Shown: positions 7,635-15,160 of the stretch, one piece after another
Numbering within the stretch: position 1 is the stretch's first letter
Layout: each line of letters begins with the position of its first letter
Assembly: GCA_964533265.1 (NCBI GenBank)
Contig: CAZHJW010000033.1
Coordinates: 1 to 18,123 of the forward strand
DNA from: UBA1100 sp964533265
Lineage (GTDB): Bacteria > Verrucomicrobiota > Verrucomicrobiia > Limisphaerales > UBA1100
DNA: 18,123 nt
Direction of reading: 5' to 3'
The notes under the pieces: model-generated
What the model saw: only the letters and a program-made list of their open reading frames with translations
Databases searched by the model: none
What the model was told of the DNA's origin: nothing
Translations under genes and position numbers: made by a program

Positions 7635-7796
7635 ATGAAAAAGATTTGGATTCTATCTCTCGCACTACCCATGTTGTTGATCTCTGCTTGCGGCGATTCC
7701 GACGCTGAAGCCCCGCCCGCAGCAGAATCTTCAGAGATTGCTGGCCCTCCGCCTGAAGGTGAAGATGACGGCACAGGTGGAACAAACACCCAGTAA
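7635..7796 (+). CDS. Small lipoprotein, 53 residues, acidic tail
   Basis: ATG at 7635 to TAA at 7796. The product begins MKKIWILSLALPMLLISACG, a textbook lipoprotein signal with lipobox ISAC and the lipidated Cys at 19. The mature part is only about 35 residues, rich in Ala, Pro, Glu, Asp and Gly (APPAAESS, PPPEGEDDGTGGTNTQ), with no recognisable domain; it looks disordered. It is preceded by a candidate promoter and followed after 27 bp by a second lipoprotein whose linker has a similar acidic/Thr-Gly composition. The protein is probably anchored to the outer or inner membrane facing the periplasm. The function is unknown. The start and lipobox make it a credible gene despite its size. Confidence 0.7.
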   Translation: MKKIWILSLALPMLLISACGDSDAEAPPAAESSEIAGPPPEGEDDGTGGTNTQ

Positions 7797-7823
7797 GGTA
7801 TTTCACCTTAGCGGTTGGAAGTA

Positions 7824-8291
7824 GTGCAATCGCTTGTTTTACATTTGCTTACACTCGGCCTCCTGTTGTCCTTGGGATGTTCCAAGGATCAGGAGGCTGT
7901 TGAGTCTTCGGGTGCCAGTAGTGAGACGACCATAACGGAAGGTGAGGAGAATTCTTCGGATGGAGCGGAAGCGGTTGACCCTTCACCGAGTAAATCCGTA
8001 ACAGGTGGAAACATAAACACCACCACCCCCGTGGGCAAACAACGCAACTGGACCTATGCCACCGGGCAACGCGCTGACTTAGATCGAGCCTATGTCCATC
8101 AACCTGTAAATGTGTTTACGAACGCCTTCGGCCTGCCTTCAGGCACTCAGCCACAGGGAAATTATAGCATCTGGTTTTATGACAAGATGAAAGTGAACTA
8201 TCAGGGCACCAACTACAGCAAGGTGAATGTGATCGTACAGCAGGGTCGCGTTACAAAAATCACCGTTGATCCCCATAGTGCCAAAAATTAA
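7824..8291 (+). CDS. Lipoprotein of unknown function, C-terminal conserved-looking domain
   Basis: About 155 residues. A hydrophobic leader (LVLHLLTLGLLLSLGC) ends at a Cys that is a plausible lipidation site, although the lipobox SLGC is not ideal and the leader lacks the usual Lys/Arg. There is no ATG: GTG at 7824 was chosen, and TTG at 7815 is the alternative. After the Cys comes a roughly 50-residue acidic, Ser/Thr-rich linker. A compact C-terminal domain of about 80 residues follows (NWTYATGQRADLDRAYVHQP, NAFGLPSGTQPQGNYSIWFY, VIVQQGRVTKITVDP). The pattern of a Gly-Pro turn, an aromatic WFY strand and a final GRVTKI strand loosely recalls SmpA/BamE-like folds, but this is a guess. It ends 3 bp from the convergent DAHP synthase stop. 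Confidence 0.7.
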   Translation: MQSLVLHLLTLGLLLSLGCSKDQEAVESSGASSETTITEGEENSSDGAEAVDPSPSKSVTGGNINTTTPVGKQRNWTYATGQRADLDRAYVHQPVNVFTNAFGLPSGTQPQGNYSIWFYDKMKVNYQGTNYSKVNVIVQQGRVTKITVDPHSAKN

Positions 8292-8294
8292 AGA

Positions 8295-9353
8295 TTACTC
8301 GCCGCCTCGACAAGCAAGTACTGCATAAGTGTCCCGTAATGCTTTTTCTGTGGCAGTCCAGCCCAGGCAACCGTCAGTAATGCTCACCCCATACTCCAGC
8401 TCATCCAGATCAGCAGGGACCTTCTGGTTCCCGGCATTAAGGTTGCTCTCGATCATCACCGAATGGATATGGTTATTCCCATCAGCAACCTGTTTCAGCA
8501 CGTCTTCCAAAACGAGCGGCTGGCGCTCAGGATCCTTGCTACTGTTCCCATGGCTGCAGTCGATCATCAGTGATGGTTTCACGCTGGCCTTCTCAGCCGT
8601 AACCACAGCGTCAGCAACGTATTCGGCCGAGTAATTAGGGCCGCCTCTGCCACCTCGTAGAATAATTTGGCAATCGGGGTTTCCACTGGTGGTGACGGCA
8701 CTCGCCAGACCTTCATGTGTAATCCCAAAAAAAGTCTGTTCCTGAGTGGCCGCTACAATCGCATTCACCGCTACATCACAATCTCCTGAAGTAGAGTTCT
8801 TAAATCCTACAGGCATTGAAAGACCACTCGCCATTTGACGATGCGTTTGGCTCTCCACCGTACGAGCCCCGATGGCCGCCCAGCAGAGTGAATCAGCAAT
8901 ATATTGCGGAGTAATCGGGTCAAGAAGTTCAGTCGCAGTTGGCATCCCAAGATCAAGCATCTCGCCGAGGAATTCACGCGCAAGTCGGAGACCAGAGGGA
9001 ATATCATAGGTCCCATTCAGATACGGATCCATAATCAATCCCTTCCAACCCGTAGTTGTACGAGGTTTTTCAAAATAAACACGCATCAGAATAAGGATTC
9101 GATCACTCAACTCCTCGGCCAACTCCTGGAGTTTCTCCCCATACTCACGACCCGCCTTGAGGTCATGAATGGAGCAAGGCCCCACGACCGCCATCAATCG
9201 TGCATCCTTTCGGTGAATGATATTGTGAATCTCGCGGCGCGCCCGGGCGACAAACTCCACCTGCTTCTCTGTGCGCGGCAGCTCGGATGACAGCTCAACA
9301 GGACTGGGCAGCGGCAGCGAGGAAACAACGCGAGTATCAGTAACTTGTTGCAC
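8295..9353 (-). CDS. aroG: 3-deoxy-7-phosphoheptulonate synthase (DAHP synthase, class I)
   Basis: A 352-residue cytosolic enzyme that condenses phosphoenolpyruvate and erythrose 4-phosphate in the first step of the shikimate pathway. It resembles the E. coli AroF/G/H type over its whole length: VVGPCSIHD with metal-ligand Cys60, MRVYFEKPRTTTGWKGLI (90-107), GARTVESQTHRQMASGLSMP (162-181), IILRGG (230-235), MIDCSHGNSSK with His268, and MIES with Glu302. A conserved Asp in SITDGCLGW (324-332) completes the metal site. The N-terminus matches the family in length, which supports the GTG start at 9353; no Shine-Dalgarno site is evident. Which feedback amino acid controls it cannot be told. It is the last gene of a tight minus-strand run (18 bp after the nucleotidyltransferase). 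Phosphoglycerate mutase at the head of the run lies on the route to its substrate PEP. Confidence 0.95.
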   Translation of the reverse strand: MQQVTDTRVVSSLPLPSPVELSSELPRTEKQVEFVARARREIHNIIHRKDARLMAVVGPCSIHDLKAGREYGEKLQELAEELSDRILILMRVYFEKPRTTTGWKGLIMDPYLNGTYDIPSGLRLAREFLGEMLDLGMPTATELLDPITPQYIADSLCWAAIGARTVESQTHRQMASGLSMPVGFKNSTSGDCDVAVNAIVAATQEQTFFGITHEGLASAVTTSGNPDCQIILRGGRGGPNYSAEYVADAVVTAEKASVKPSLMIDCSHGNSSKDPERQPLVLEDVLKQVADGNNHIHSVMIESNLNAGNQKVPADLDELEYGVSITDGCLGWTATEKALRDTYAVLACRGGE

Positions 9354-9371
9354 GTGGGGCGGGAGTAAAAG

Positions 9372-10124
9372 TCATTCTGCCGACTCTTGTAAAGTCTGCA
9401 ACACATCCGGATCTCGCACATCCACCCAGCGACCGGTAATCGCTAGTCCTGCCAACACGTGTTCTTCAGCGAGCATGGCGATCAGCGCATCAGTCAGTTC
9501 ATACTCTCCTCGCGGTGATTTCGTGAGTTGTGCGGTATACTCAAAGAGATCCGGAGTAAAACAATAAATGCCTGCATTATACCAAGCGGTCTCGCCAGCT
9601 TTGAGCCGGCCTCCAGCCCGAAGAGCATCCAATTGCGGCTCTGAAGGTTTCTCCACCAACTGATGAAGATGGAATTCTTGATCAAAGAAAAACAATCCTC
9701 CCTTGGTCACATCTTCACTCCCCGTAACGGTCACTAATCCGGAGTAATCCCATTCACCCCACCGATCCAGCATTTGCTGGTAGGTTTCGGGTCTGACCAG
9801 AATATCGCCGTAGGTCAACAAAAACGGAGTATCCCCCACAAAGTCCTTCGCCAGCTCTGGAGCCTTACCTGTCCCATCCTGCACTTCCTGTCTTACGTAG
9901 GTGATGTTCACCTGCAAGCCTGCCCCATCCCGAAAATGGTTCTCAATCACTTCTGCCTTCCAACCCGTGATTATACAGAATTCGGTAATACCCGCCTCAC
10001 GTAAGCCGGTAATAATATGCTCCAGGATCGGAAATCCCTCCACCTCCAACATTGGCTTGGGCAACTCATCTGTGAGCCCACCCATTCGGGTGCCTTTGCC
10101 TGCAGCGAGGATAACAGCCTTCAT
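9372..10124 (-). CDS. Sugar-phosphate nucleotidyltransferase
   Basis: A 250-residue protein with the NTP_transferase (Rossmann-like) fold, which activates a sugar 1-phosphate with an NTP. The N-terminal signature MKAVILAAGKGTRMGGLTDE (1-20) contains the nucleotide-binding loop, followed by PKPMLEVEGFPILEH. The LLTYGDILV segment carries the catalytic Asp of this family. Further marks are LVEKPSEPQ (about 156-164) and WYNAGIYCFTPDLFEY. It is close to the length of glucose-1-phosphate thymidylyl/cytidylyl/uridylyltransferases that lack extra C-terminal domains, but the base and sugar cannot be assigned. It starts 6 bp after the gpmA stop and ends 18 bp before the DAHP synthase start, so it is probably co-transcribed with both. 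Confidence 0.88.
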   Translation of the reverse strand: MKAVILAAGKGTRMGGLTDELPKPMLEVEGFPILEHIITGLREAGITEFCIITGWKAEVIENHFRDGAGLQVNITYVRQEVQDGTGKAPELAKDFVGDTPFLLTYGDILVRPETYQQMLDRWGEWDYSGLVTVTGSEDVTKGGLFFFDQEFHLHQLVEKPSEPQLDALRAGGRLKAGETAWYNAGIYCFTPDLFEYTAQLTKSPRGEYELTDALIAMLAEEHVLAGLAITGRWVDVRDPDVLQTLQESAE

Positions 10125-10130
10125 GAGCAG

Positions 10131-10877
10131 CTACTTCACCTTGCCCTGATTGGCTACAGCGTCCATTGCAGCATTCACCGACTCCTCATCACCAAGGTAA
10201 TAGTTTTTAATCGGCTTCAAATCCGCGTCCAGCTCATACACAAGTGGCATGCCGGTGGGAATGTTGAGCTTCAACACTGCTTCCTCGGACAGATCATCAA
10301 GATACTTCACTAAAGCACGTAAACTGTTGCCGTGAGCAACGATGATAACCCTTTTCCCGTCCTTGACTTCCGGAGCAATGGATTCGTGCCAGTAAGGAAG
10401 AAATCGATCAACAGTGTCCTTGAGGCATTCAGTGAGCGGTAATTGATCCTCATCCAAGTCAGCATAACGGGGATCATTGCCGGCATAGCGCTCATCGCTC
10501 TTTTCGAGCGAAGGCGGAGGAATATCGTAGGAACGTCGCCAAATCAACACCTGCTCTTCGCCGTGCTGCTCAGCCGTCTCGGCTTTATTTAATCCCTGAA
10601 GGGCTCCGTAATGGCGTTCATTCAAGCGCCAGTTCTTACGAATCGGTAGCCATACTTGATCCAACTCCTCGAGTGCAATCCAGAGAGTCCTAATTGCACG
10701 CTTAAGAACAGAGGTGTGGGCCTTATCAAAGATAAATCCGTTCTCCTTGAGCGCCTTGCCTGCCGCAGCAGCTTCCGCACGGCCTTGATCGGTAAGATCC
10801 ACATCATGCCACCCGGTAAAGCGATTATCCAAATTCCACTGGGATTGGCCGTGGCGAAGTAAAACGACTTTATGCAT
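10131..10877 (-). CDS. gpmA: 2,3-bisphosphoglycerate-dependent phosphoglycerate mutase
   Basis: A 248-residue glycolytic/gluconeogenic enzyme that interconverts 3- and 2-phosphoglycerate. It has the histidine-phosphatase RHG motif (LLRHGQSQWN, with the phospho-acceptor His9), NRFTGWHDVDLTDQG (18-32), LNERHYGALQGLNK (85-98, including catalytic Glu87) and VAHGNSLRAL (180-189, with His182). Length and motifs are those of dimeric dPGM rather than the cofactor-independent enzyme. The ATG at 10877 is unambiguous. It is the first gene of a three-gene minus-strand run and is divergent from the ygfZ-like gene with only 26 bp between starts. Any promoter for one must therefore overlap the coding sequence of the other or be very compact. 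Confidence 0.96.
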   Translation of the reverse strand: MHKVVLLRHGQSQWNLDNRFTGWHDVDLTDQGRAEAAAAGKALKENGFIFDKAHTSVLKRAIRTLWIALEELDQVWLPIRKNWRLNERHYGALQGLNKAETAEQHGEEQVLIWRRSYDIPPPSLEKSDERYAGNDPRYADLDEDQLPLTECLKDTVDRFLPYWHESIAPEVKDGKRVIIVAHGNSLRALVKYLDDLSEEAVLKLNIPTGMPLVYELDADLKPIKNYYLGDEESVNAAMDAVANQGKVK

Positions 10878-10903
10878 GGCCAGCGGACTTTATCGAGGCA
10901 GCC

Positions 10904-11890
10904 TTGGCCTGTCAGCAAAAACGTGCTGCAATCACCGGCGTGGATGATGAATTTAAAGCACTGACCCAAACCGCTGGTTTATTGGATTTTTCCGACCGAT
11001 CAAGGCTTTGCCTCTTGGGTGAAGACCGTGCCAGATTCCTAAATGGACAGGTCACCAACGATATCAATAGCTTAAGTGAAAATACCGGTTGTTACGCCGC
11101 ATTGATAAATGCCAAGGGAAAAATGGAGAGCGATCTTTTCATCTACAAACTGGCAGATGAAATTCTTCTCGATTTTGAACCCGGCCTAACTCAAGCGGTA
11201 AAAGAACGCTTGGAGAATTACATTATCACTGAGGACGTTGAAATAGTAGATGCAGCCCCCCATTTCGGACTTCTCAGTGTGCAAGGACCAGAATCGGAGA
11301 AAGCACTCAAAGAGCTGGGGTTAACCCAGCCAGAGAACAAGCTGAATGTGGCGAAGGAACCGGGCGGAGAATATGTAATTAACCAGCCACGACTTGGCAC
11401 CAGCGGGTTCGATCTGTTCATCACTGTCGATGAGCTTGAAAACTGGAAAGGTCAGTTGGTTCAACACGCACAGCGATGCTGCGAAGACTCGTTCGAAAAA
11501 GCGAGAATACTGGCCACTATCCCGCGCTTTGGCCAAGACCTGACTGGAAGCAACCTCCCTCCCGAGGGCGGCCTCGAATCGCGTGCTATCAGCTATGCCA
11601 AGGGCTGCTATATCGGGCAGGAAATTATCGCACGTCTACGCACTTACGGGAAGGTCACCAAGGCTTTGCGCGGACTAAAACTAAAAGGCCCAGCTGCCGT
11701 TGGCGATGCCGTTGTCTTCGAGGGCAAGGAAGTCGGAACCCTGACAAGCGTAACATCAAAGCCGGATAGCGCACTGGCAATCCTGAAACGCACAGCGTAT
11801 GAACCTGGTACCTGCTTATATGTAGACACAAAAAACGGCCGCATCACGGCTCAAGTCGCAACGCTGCCGTTTGAGATATTTGCCTTCTAA
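10904..11890 (+). CDS. ygfZ: YgfZ/GcvT-type folate-binding protein (Fe-S cluster repair factor)
   Basis: About 328 residues, belonging to the COG0354 tetrahydrofolate-binding family related to GcvT, which helps maintain certain iron-sulfur enzymes. The decisive mark is the YgfZ signature KGCYIGQE (233-240) within YAKGCYIGQEIIARLRTYGK. Other supporting stretches are LDFSDRSRLCLLGEDRARFL (27-46), GQVTNDINSL (48-57) and the glycine-rich LSVQGPESEKAL (124-135). No ATG is available near the 5' end. TTG at 10904 is the best start and sits 26 bp from the divergent gpmA ATG; a GTG at 10940 would remove only 12 residues. The stop codon TAA shares bases with the convergent isomerase stop (CTAA, 11887-11890). 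Confidence 0.9.
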   Translation: MACQQKRAAITGVDDEFKALTQTAGLLDFSDRSRLCLLGEDRARFLNGQVTNDINSLSENTGCYAALINAKGKMESDLFIYKLADEILLDFEPGLTQAVKERLENYIITEDVEIVDAAPHFGLLSVQGPESEKALKELGLTQPENKLNVAKEPGGEYVINQPRLGTSGFDLFITVDELENWKGQLVQHAQRCCEDSFEKARILATIPRFGQDLTGSNLPPEGGLESRAISYAKGCYIGQEIIARLRTYGKVTKALRGLKLKGPAAVGDAVVFEGKEVGTLTSVTSKPDSALAILKRTAYEPGTCLYVDTKNGRITAQVATLPFEIFAF

Positions 11891-12939
11891 TAATCGACTA
11901 ATTCCACATCAAACACCAGTGTGGCAAAAGGAGGAATAAGCCCCCCACCCGCACCGCGCTCTCCGTATCCAAGCTTGTGAGGGATAATGAGAATACGTCG
12001 CTCGCCTTTTTTCATTTGCGATAACGCCTCGTCCCAACCAGGAATTACAAACCCCTTCCCAACAGGAAACTTGATTGGCTCATTGCGATCCCGCGAACTG
12101 TCAAATTTCTTCCCACTGGCTAAAGTTCCAGTATAGTGCGCAGAAATACGCGTTCCGGCAGCAGGCGGCTTCCCATTACCCTCCTTCAGAACCAGATAAC
12201 GGAGACCACTTTTAGTGGTCAAGAGCTTAACCCCATCGTTTTCCTTCTTATACTTGCCGATGATTTCCTGAACCTGATCTTCCTCTTTTTTCATGCGAGC
12301 TTCATAAGCAATCTTTTTGGCGTTCACCTTGTCCTCTTTAATCTTGTTGAAGTGCTCTTCATCGCCATTGAAAGCTTCGGCCTTTTTACCAATGCGCATA
12401 ATTTTGACACTCTTGAGCTTATCCCCTTTCTGGATTGCATTTACCACATCCTGATCTTTTTTGCCCAACACTTTACCGAACACAGTGTGCTTGCCATCCA
12501 GCCACGGAGTCGCCTTGTGAGTGATAAAAAACTGACTGCCATTGGTCCCGGGACCTGAATTAGCCATGGATAGAATCCCAGGGCCAGAATGCTTTAGAGT
12601 AGAATCAATCTCGTCATTAAACCGGTAACCCGGGCTACCGGTACCGGTACCCAAAGGACATCCCCCTTGAACCATAAAATCAGCAATCACCCGGTGAAAG
12701 TTCAGGCCATCGTAATATGGCTTACCCTCCTTGCGCCCTTGGGCAGTAAACTTTTTAGTTCCTTCGGCTAATCCGACAAAGTTTGCCACAGTCAAAGGAG
12801 TTTTTTCGTATTCAAGCCTGATGGTAATTTTCCCCTTCGATGTATCCATCTGGGCATAGAGCCCATCAGCCAGTTTCTCTGCAGCAGCAGAACCGAACGA
12901 GAACAGTGAAATTGAAAATAATAAAATAAATATGCGCAT
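11887..12939 (-). CDS. Exported two-domain peptidyl-prolyl isomerase, cyclophilin + FKBP
   Basis: A 350-residue protein with a Sec signal peptide (MRIFILLFSISLFSFGSAAA, cleavage near 20-21). The cyclophilin domain (24-185) keeps catalytic Arg83 in FHRVIADF, Gln91 in MVQGG, Phe138 in SQFFIT, Trp146 and His151 in TPWLDGKHTVFG. A Lys/Glu-rich helical linker (about 186-240) leads to a FKBP domain (262-350). That domain has the usual pocket residues: AHYTGTL, KFDSS, GFVIPGWDEAL, LGYGERG, IPPFATLVFDVELVDY. It is expected to fold or refold proteins in the periplasm. The ATG at 12939 follows its larger paralogue's stop by 6 bp, so the two are co-transcribed. Its TAG stop overlaps that of ygfZ on the other strand. 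Confidence 0.93.
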   Translation of the reverse strand: MRIFILLFSISLFSFGSAAAEKLADGLYAQMDTSKGKITIRLEYEKTPLTVANFVGLAEGTKKFTAQGRKEGKPYYDGLNFHRVIADFMVQGGCPLGTGTGSPGYRFNDEIDSTLKHSGPGILSMANSGPGTNGSQFFITHKATPWLDGKHTVFGKVLGKKDQDVVNAIQKGDKLKSVKIMRIGKKAEAFNGDEEHFNKIKEDKVNAKKIAYEARMKKEEDQVQEIIGKYKKENDGVKLLTTKSGLRYLVLKEGNGKPPAAGTRISAHYTGTLASGKKFDSSRDRNEPIKFPVGKGFVIPGWDEALSQMKKGERRILIIPHKLGYGERGAGGGLIPPFATLVFDVELVDY

Positions 12940-12945
12940 CACCGT

Positions 12946-14538
12946 TTAAAAATCCACTAATTCCACCTCGAAGACAAGTGTAGAGGATGGGGGAATCTTT
13001 GGGGGTCTCCCTCTCGCTCCATACGCCAACTCCGACGGGATAATCAGAGTACGTTTCTCGCCTTTCTTCATGTCACTCAACGCCTCATCCCAGCCCTTAA
13101 TAACCTGACCAGTCCCAACGACAAATTCAAAAGGCACTCCGCGCTTCACTGAACTGTCAAACTCTGTTCCATCCAGCAGTTTACCGGCGTAATGCGCTTT
13201 AATTTTTTTCCCATTGCCAACTTTTTCACCTGCCCCCTCTTTTGTCCTCACATACTGCAAACCGCTCTCGGTGGTGATTAAATCAGCCTTCGGGTAATCT
13301 TTTTTCAATTTTGTAATTATCTCAGCGATTTGTTTTTTATCTGATTGAACGTCAACAATCTCAAGCTCAAATATTAACGTTGAAAACGGCGGTATCTCTT
13401 CTCCTGCACCAGCAGCACCAAACCCTAGCTCGTGAGGAATAACAACGGTGCGATGCTCGCCATTCTTCATACCTTGCAACCCCTGTTCCAAACCCTTTAG
13501 TTGCATTTGAACCCCAACAGGAATCTTCATTGGTTGCTCATTTTTACGAGTATCATCAATCACCTTACCATCAACCAACTTAAACACGAGATTGACCGTA
13601 AGTGTATCGCCTTTCTCGGGTGCATCTCCCTTGCCCACCTTGGTAATAACATGGCGCAAACCATTGGTTGCTGAAATCACTTTGGCTTTATGCGTTTCTT
13701 CGAGCGTGGCCAGCAGCGTTTTAACCTGCTCTTCTTCCTTTTCCATTTTTTCGGCAAACTTCGCTTGCTCGGCTTTTTTCTTTTCTGCCTGTCGTTTCTT
13801 ATTTTCCTCCGCAAATTTGTTAAAGTGGGCTTCGTCCCCTTTGAAAGCTTTGGCTTTTTCGCCGTTACGGATAATTTTAACGCTGGTGATCTTGTCGCCT
13901 GTGGCTATCGCATTCACAACTGCCTGGTCTGAATCGTCTGCCACATGGCCAAAAACCGTGTGTTTACCATCGAGATGAGGAGTCGCCCGATGTGTAATAA
14001 AAAACTGGCTTCCATTGGTTCCAGGCCCAGCATTGGCCATGGAAAGAATCCCTGGTCCTGAGTGCTTGAGCGTCTCATCTATTTCATTATCAAACTTGTA
14101 ACCCGGGCTTCCTGTGCCTGTGCCTAATGGACATCCGCCTTGAATCATGAAATCAGCAATCACTCGGTGGAAATTAAGGCCATTAAAGTAGGGCTTACCT
14201 TTTTGATCTTTTGGCTCACTCCCGTCAGTGGAATAAAATTTTGCCCCCTCAGCTAGCCCCACAAAATTCGCCACCGTCTGTGGCGTCTTCTCGAATTCCA
14301 AGTTTAGCCGAATAACACCTTTTGAAGTGGTTATTTCAGCGTAAAGCCCTTCTCCTAGAGGTGTTGCTTCTGGTTTAGGACTCGGTTTCGAAGGGGCAGC
14401 AGCTTTACTGTTTGCCGTCGGATCTGGTATTGAATTTAGGTTTTCGGGGGTGGGCTCTTTTCCGCATCCGAAAAGTAGAGGAAAGATCAAGGCGGTCAAA
14501 GCCACTTGCCGAGTCCCTAGGGAAAACTGGGTATGCAT
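12946..14538 (-). CDS. Lipoprotein three-domain peptidyl-prolyl isomerase, cyclophilin + FKBP + FKBP
   Basis: A 530-residue lipoprotein whose signal ends in PLLFGC (Cys25), followed by a Pro/Ala/Ser-rich tether (26-62). The cyclophilin domain (63-225) has Arg125, Phe130, Gln133 and His193; His188 occupies the position of human CypA Trp121. A highly charged helical segment follows (236-285, KKRQAEKKKAEQAKFAEKME), probably coiled coil. The first FKBP domain (302-397) is divergent at the active site; the second (433-530) is canonical (AHYAGKLLDGTEFDSS, GQVIKGWDEAL, LAYGARG, IPPSSTLVFEVELVDF). ATG at 14538 was chosen over an upstream TTG because it begins the lipoprotein signal. It is the first gene of a two-gene operon with its shorter paralogue and is divergent from a cytosolic cyclophilin 94 bp away. 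Confidence 0.93.
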   Translation of the reverse strand: MHTQFSLGTRQVALTALIFPLLFGCGKEPTPENLNSIPDPTANSKAAAPSKPSPKPEATPLGEGLYAEITTSKGVIRLNLEFEKTPQTVANFVGLAEGAKFYSTDGSEPKDQKGKPYFNGLNFHRVIADFMIQGGCPLGTGTGSPGYKFDNEIDETLKHSGPGILSMANAGPGTNGSQFFITHRATPHLDGKHTVFGHVADDSDQAVVNAIATGDKITSVKIIRNGEKAKAFKGDEAHFNKFAEENKKRQAEKKKAEQAKFAEKMEKEEEQVKTLLATLEETHKAKVISATNGLRHVITKVGKGDAPEKGDTLTVNLVFKLVDGKVIDDTRKNEQPMKIPVGVQMQLKGLEQGLQGMKNGEHRTVVIPHELGFGAAGAGEEIPPFSTLIFELEIVDVQSDKKQIAEIITKLKKDYPKADLITTESGLQYVRTKEGAGEKVGNGKKIKAHYAGKLLDGTEFDSSVKRGVPFEFVVGTGQVIKGWDEALSDMKKGEKRTLIIPSELAYGARGRPPKIPPSSTLVFEVELVDF

Positions 14539-14632
14539 AGAAACCAAATGAAAAACGTATTAAAGGTCAGTAGCGAGCCTTTTTTCTGTTTTAACGTGAC
14601 AATTTAACCTCTGCGCGCAAGGTTTCGCACCC

Positions 14633-15160
14633 ATGAGTGAAAATAATGATGAGGTTGCAGTCATCACCACCGGCAATGGTGAAATGGTAGTTGAATTCTG
14701 GCCGGAAACGGCGCCTAAAACAGTTGAGAACTTTAAGAAACTGGCCAACGACGCGTTCTATGACGGCACTTGTTTCCATAGAATCGTCAAGGGTTTCATG
14801 GTTCAAGGGGGCGACCCACTCACTAAAGACCCGTCTGAAGAAGGCCGCTGGGGAACCGGTGACCCAGGTTATAAGATCGAAGCTGAATTCAGTGATCGAC
14901 CGCATAACAAAGGAGTACTCTCCATGGCTCGCTCTTCTGACCCTGACTCAGCTGGCAGCCAGTTTTTCATCTGCCTAAAGGCCGCCAATTTTCTGGACAA
15001 CGATTACACCTGCTTTGGCAAACTGATCAAGGGCGAGGACGTGCTCGATGCACTAGGGGAAGTGCCTTGTGGTGGTGGAGGAGAAAATAGCCGACCCAAA
15101 GAAAGGCAGGATGTCCTTTCCATCTCTATCGTGTCGCGGTCCGATGCTGATATCGAATGA
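14633..15160 (+). CDS. Cytosolic cyclophilin-type peptidyl-prolyl isomerase
   Basis: A 175-residue single-domain cyclophilin without a signal peptide, hence cytoplasmic. Catalytic-site residues visible are Arg50 in CFHRIVKGF, Phe55, Gln58 in MVQGGDPL and Phe112 in SQFFICL. FLDNDYTCFG places Phe120 and Tyr125 where human CypA has Trp121 and His126, a pattern common in bacterial cyclophilins. RWGTGDPGYKIEAEFSD (72-88) and HNKGVLSMARSSDPDSAGSQ (91-110) are typical of the family. It is divergent from the two exported isomerases and begins a plus-strand unit. Its TGA overlaps the ATG of the next small gene (ATGA, 15157-15160), which is followed directly by a Nudix hydrolase. Confidence 0.94.
   Translation: MSENNDEVAVITTGNGEMVVEFWPETAPKTVENFKKLANDAFYDGTCFHRIVKGFMVQGGDPLTKDPSEEGRWGTGDPGYKIEAEFSDRPHNKGVLSMARSSDPDSAGSQFFICLKAANFLDNDYTCFGKLIKGEDVLDALGEVPCGGGGENSRPKERQDVLSISIVSRSDADIE

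Noticed and set aside
7635..8291. The two small lipoproteins as one gene broken by a point mutation.
   Set aside because: Both are in the same frame, but two stops (TAA 7794, TAG 7809) separate them and each has its own lipoprotein leader, so they are separate genes.
9337..9375. ATG overlapping the nucleotidyltransferase TGA (ATGA) opening a 12-codon reading, MTFTPAPRATSY, just before DAHP synthase; possible leader peptide or alternative start.
   Set aside because: It is out of frame with DAHP synthase and stops inside its first codons. It has only one Phe and one Tyr and no attenuator hairpins are visible. The GTG start at 9353 fits the family N-terminus.
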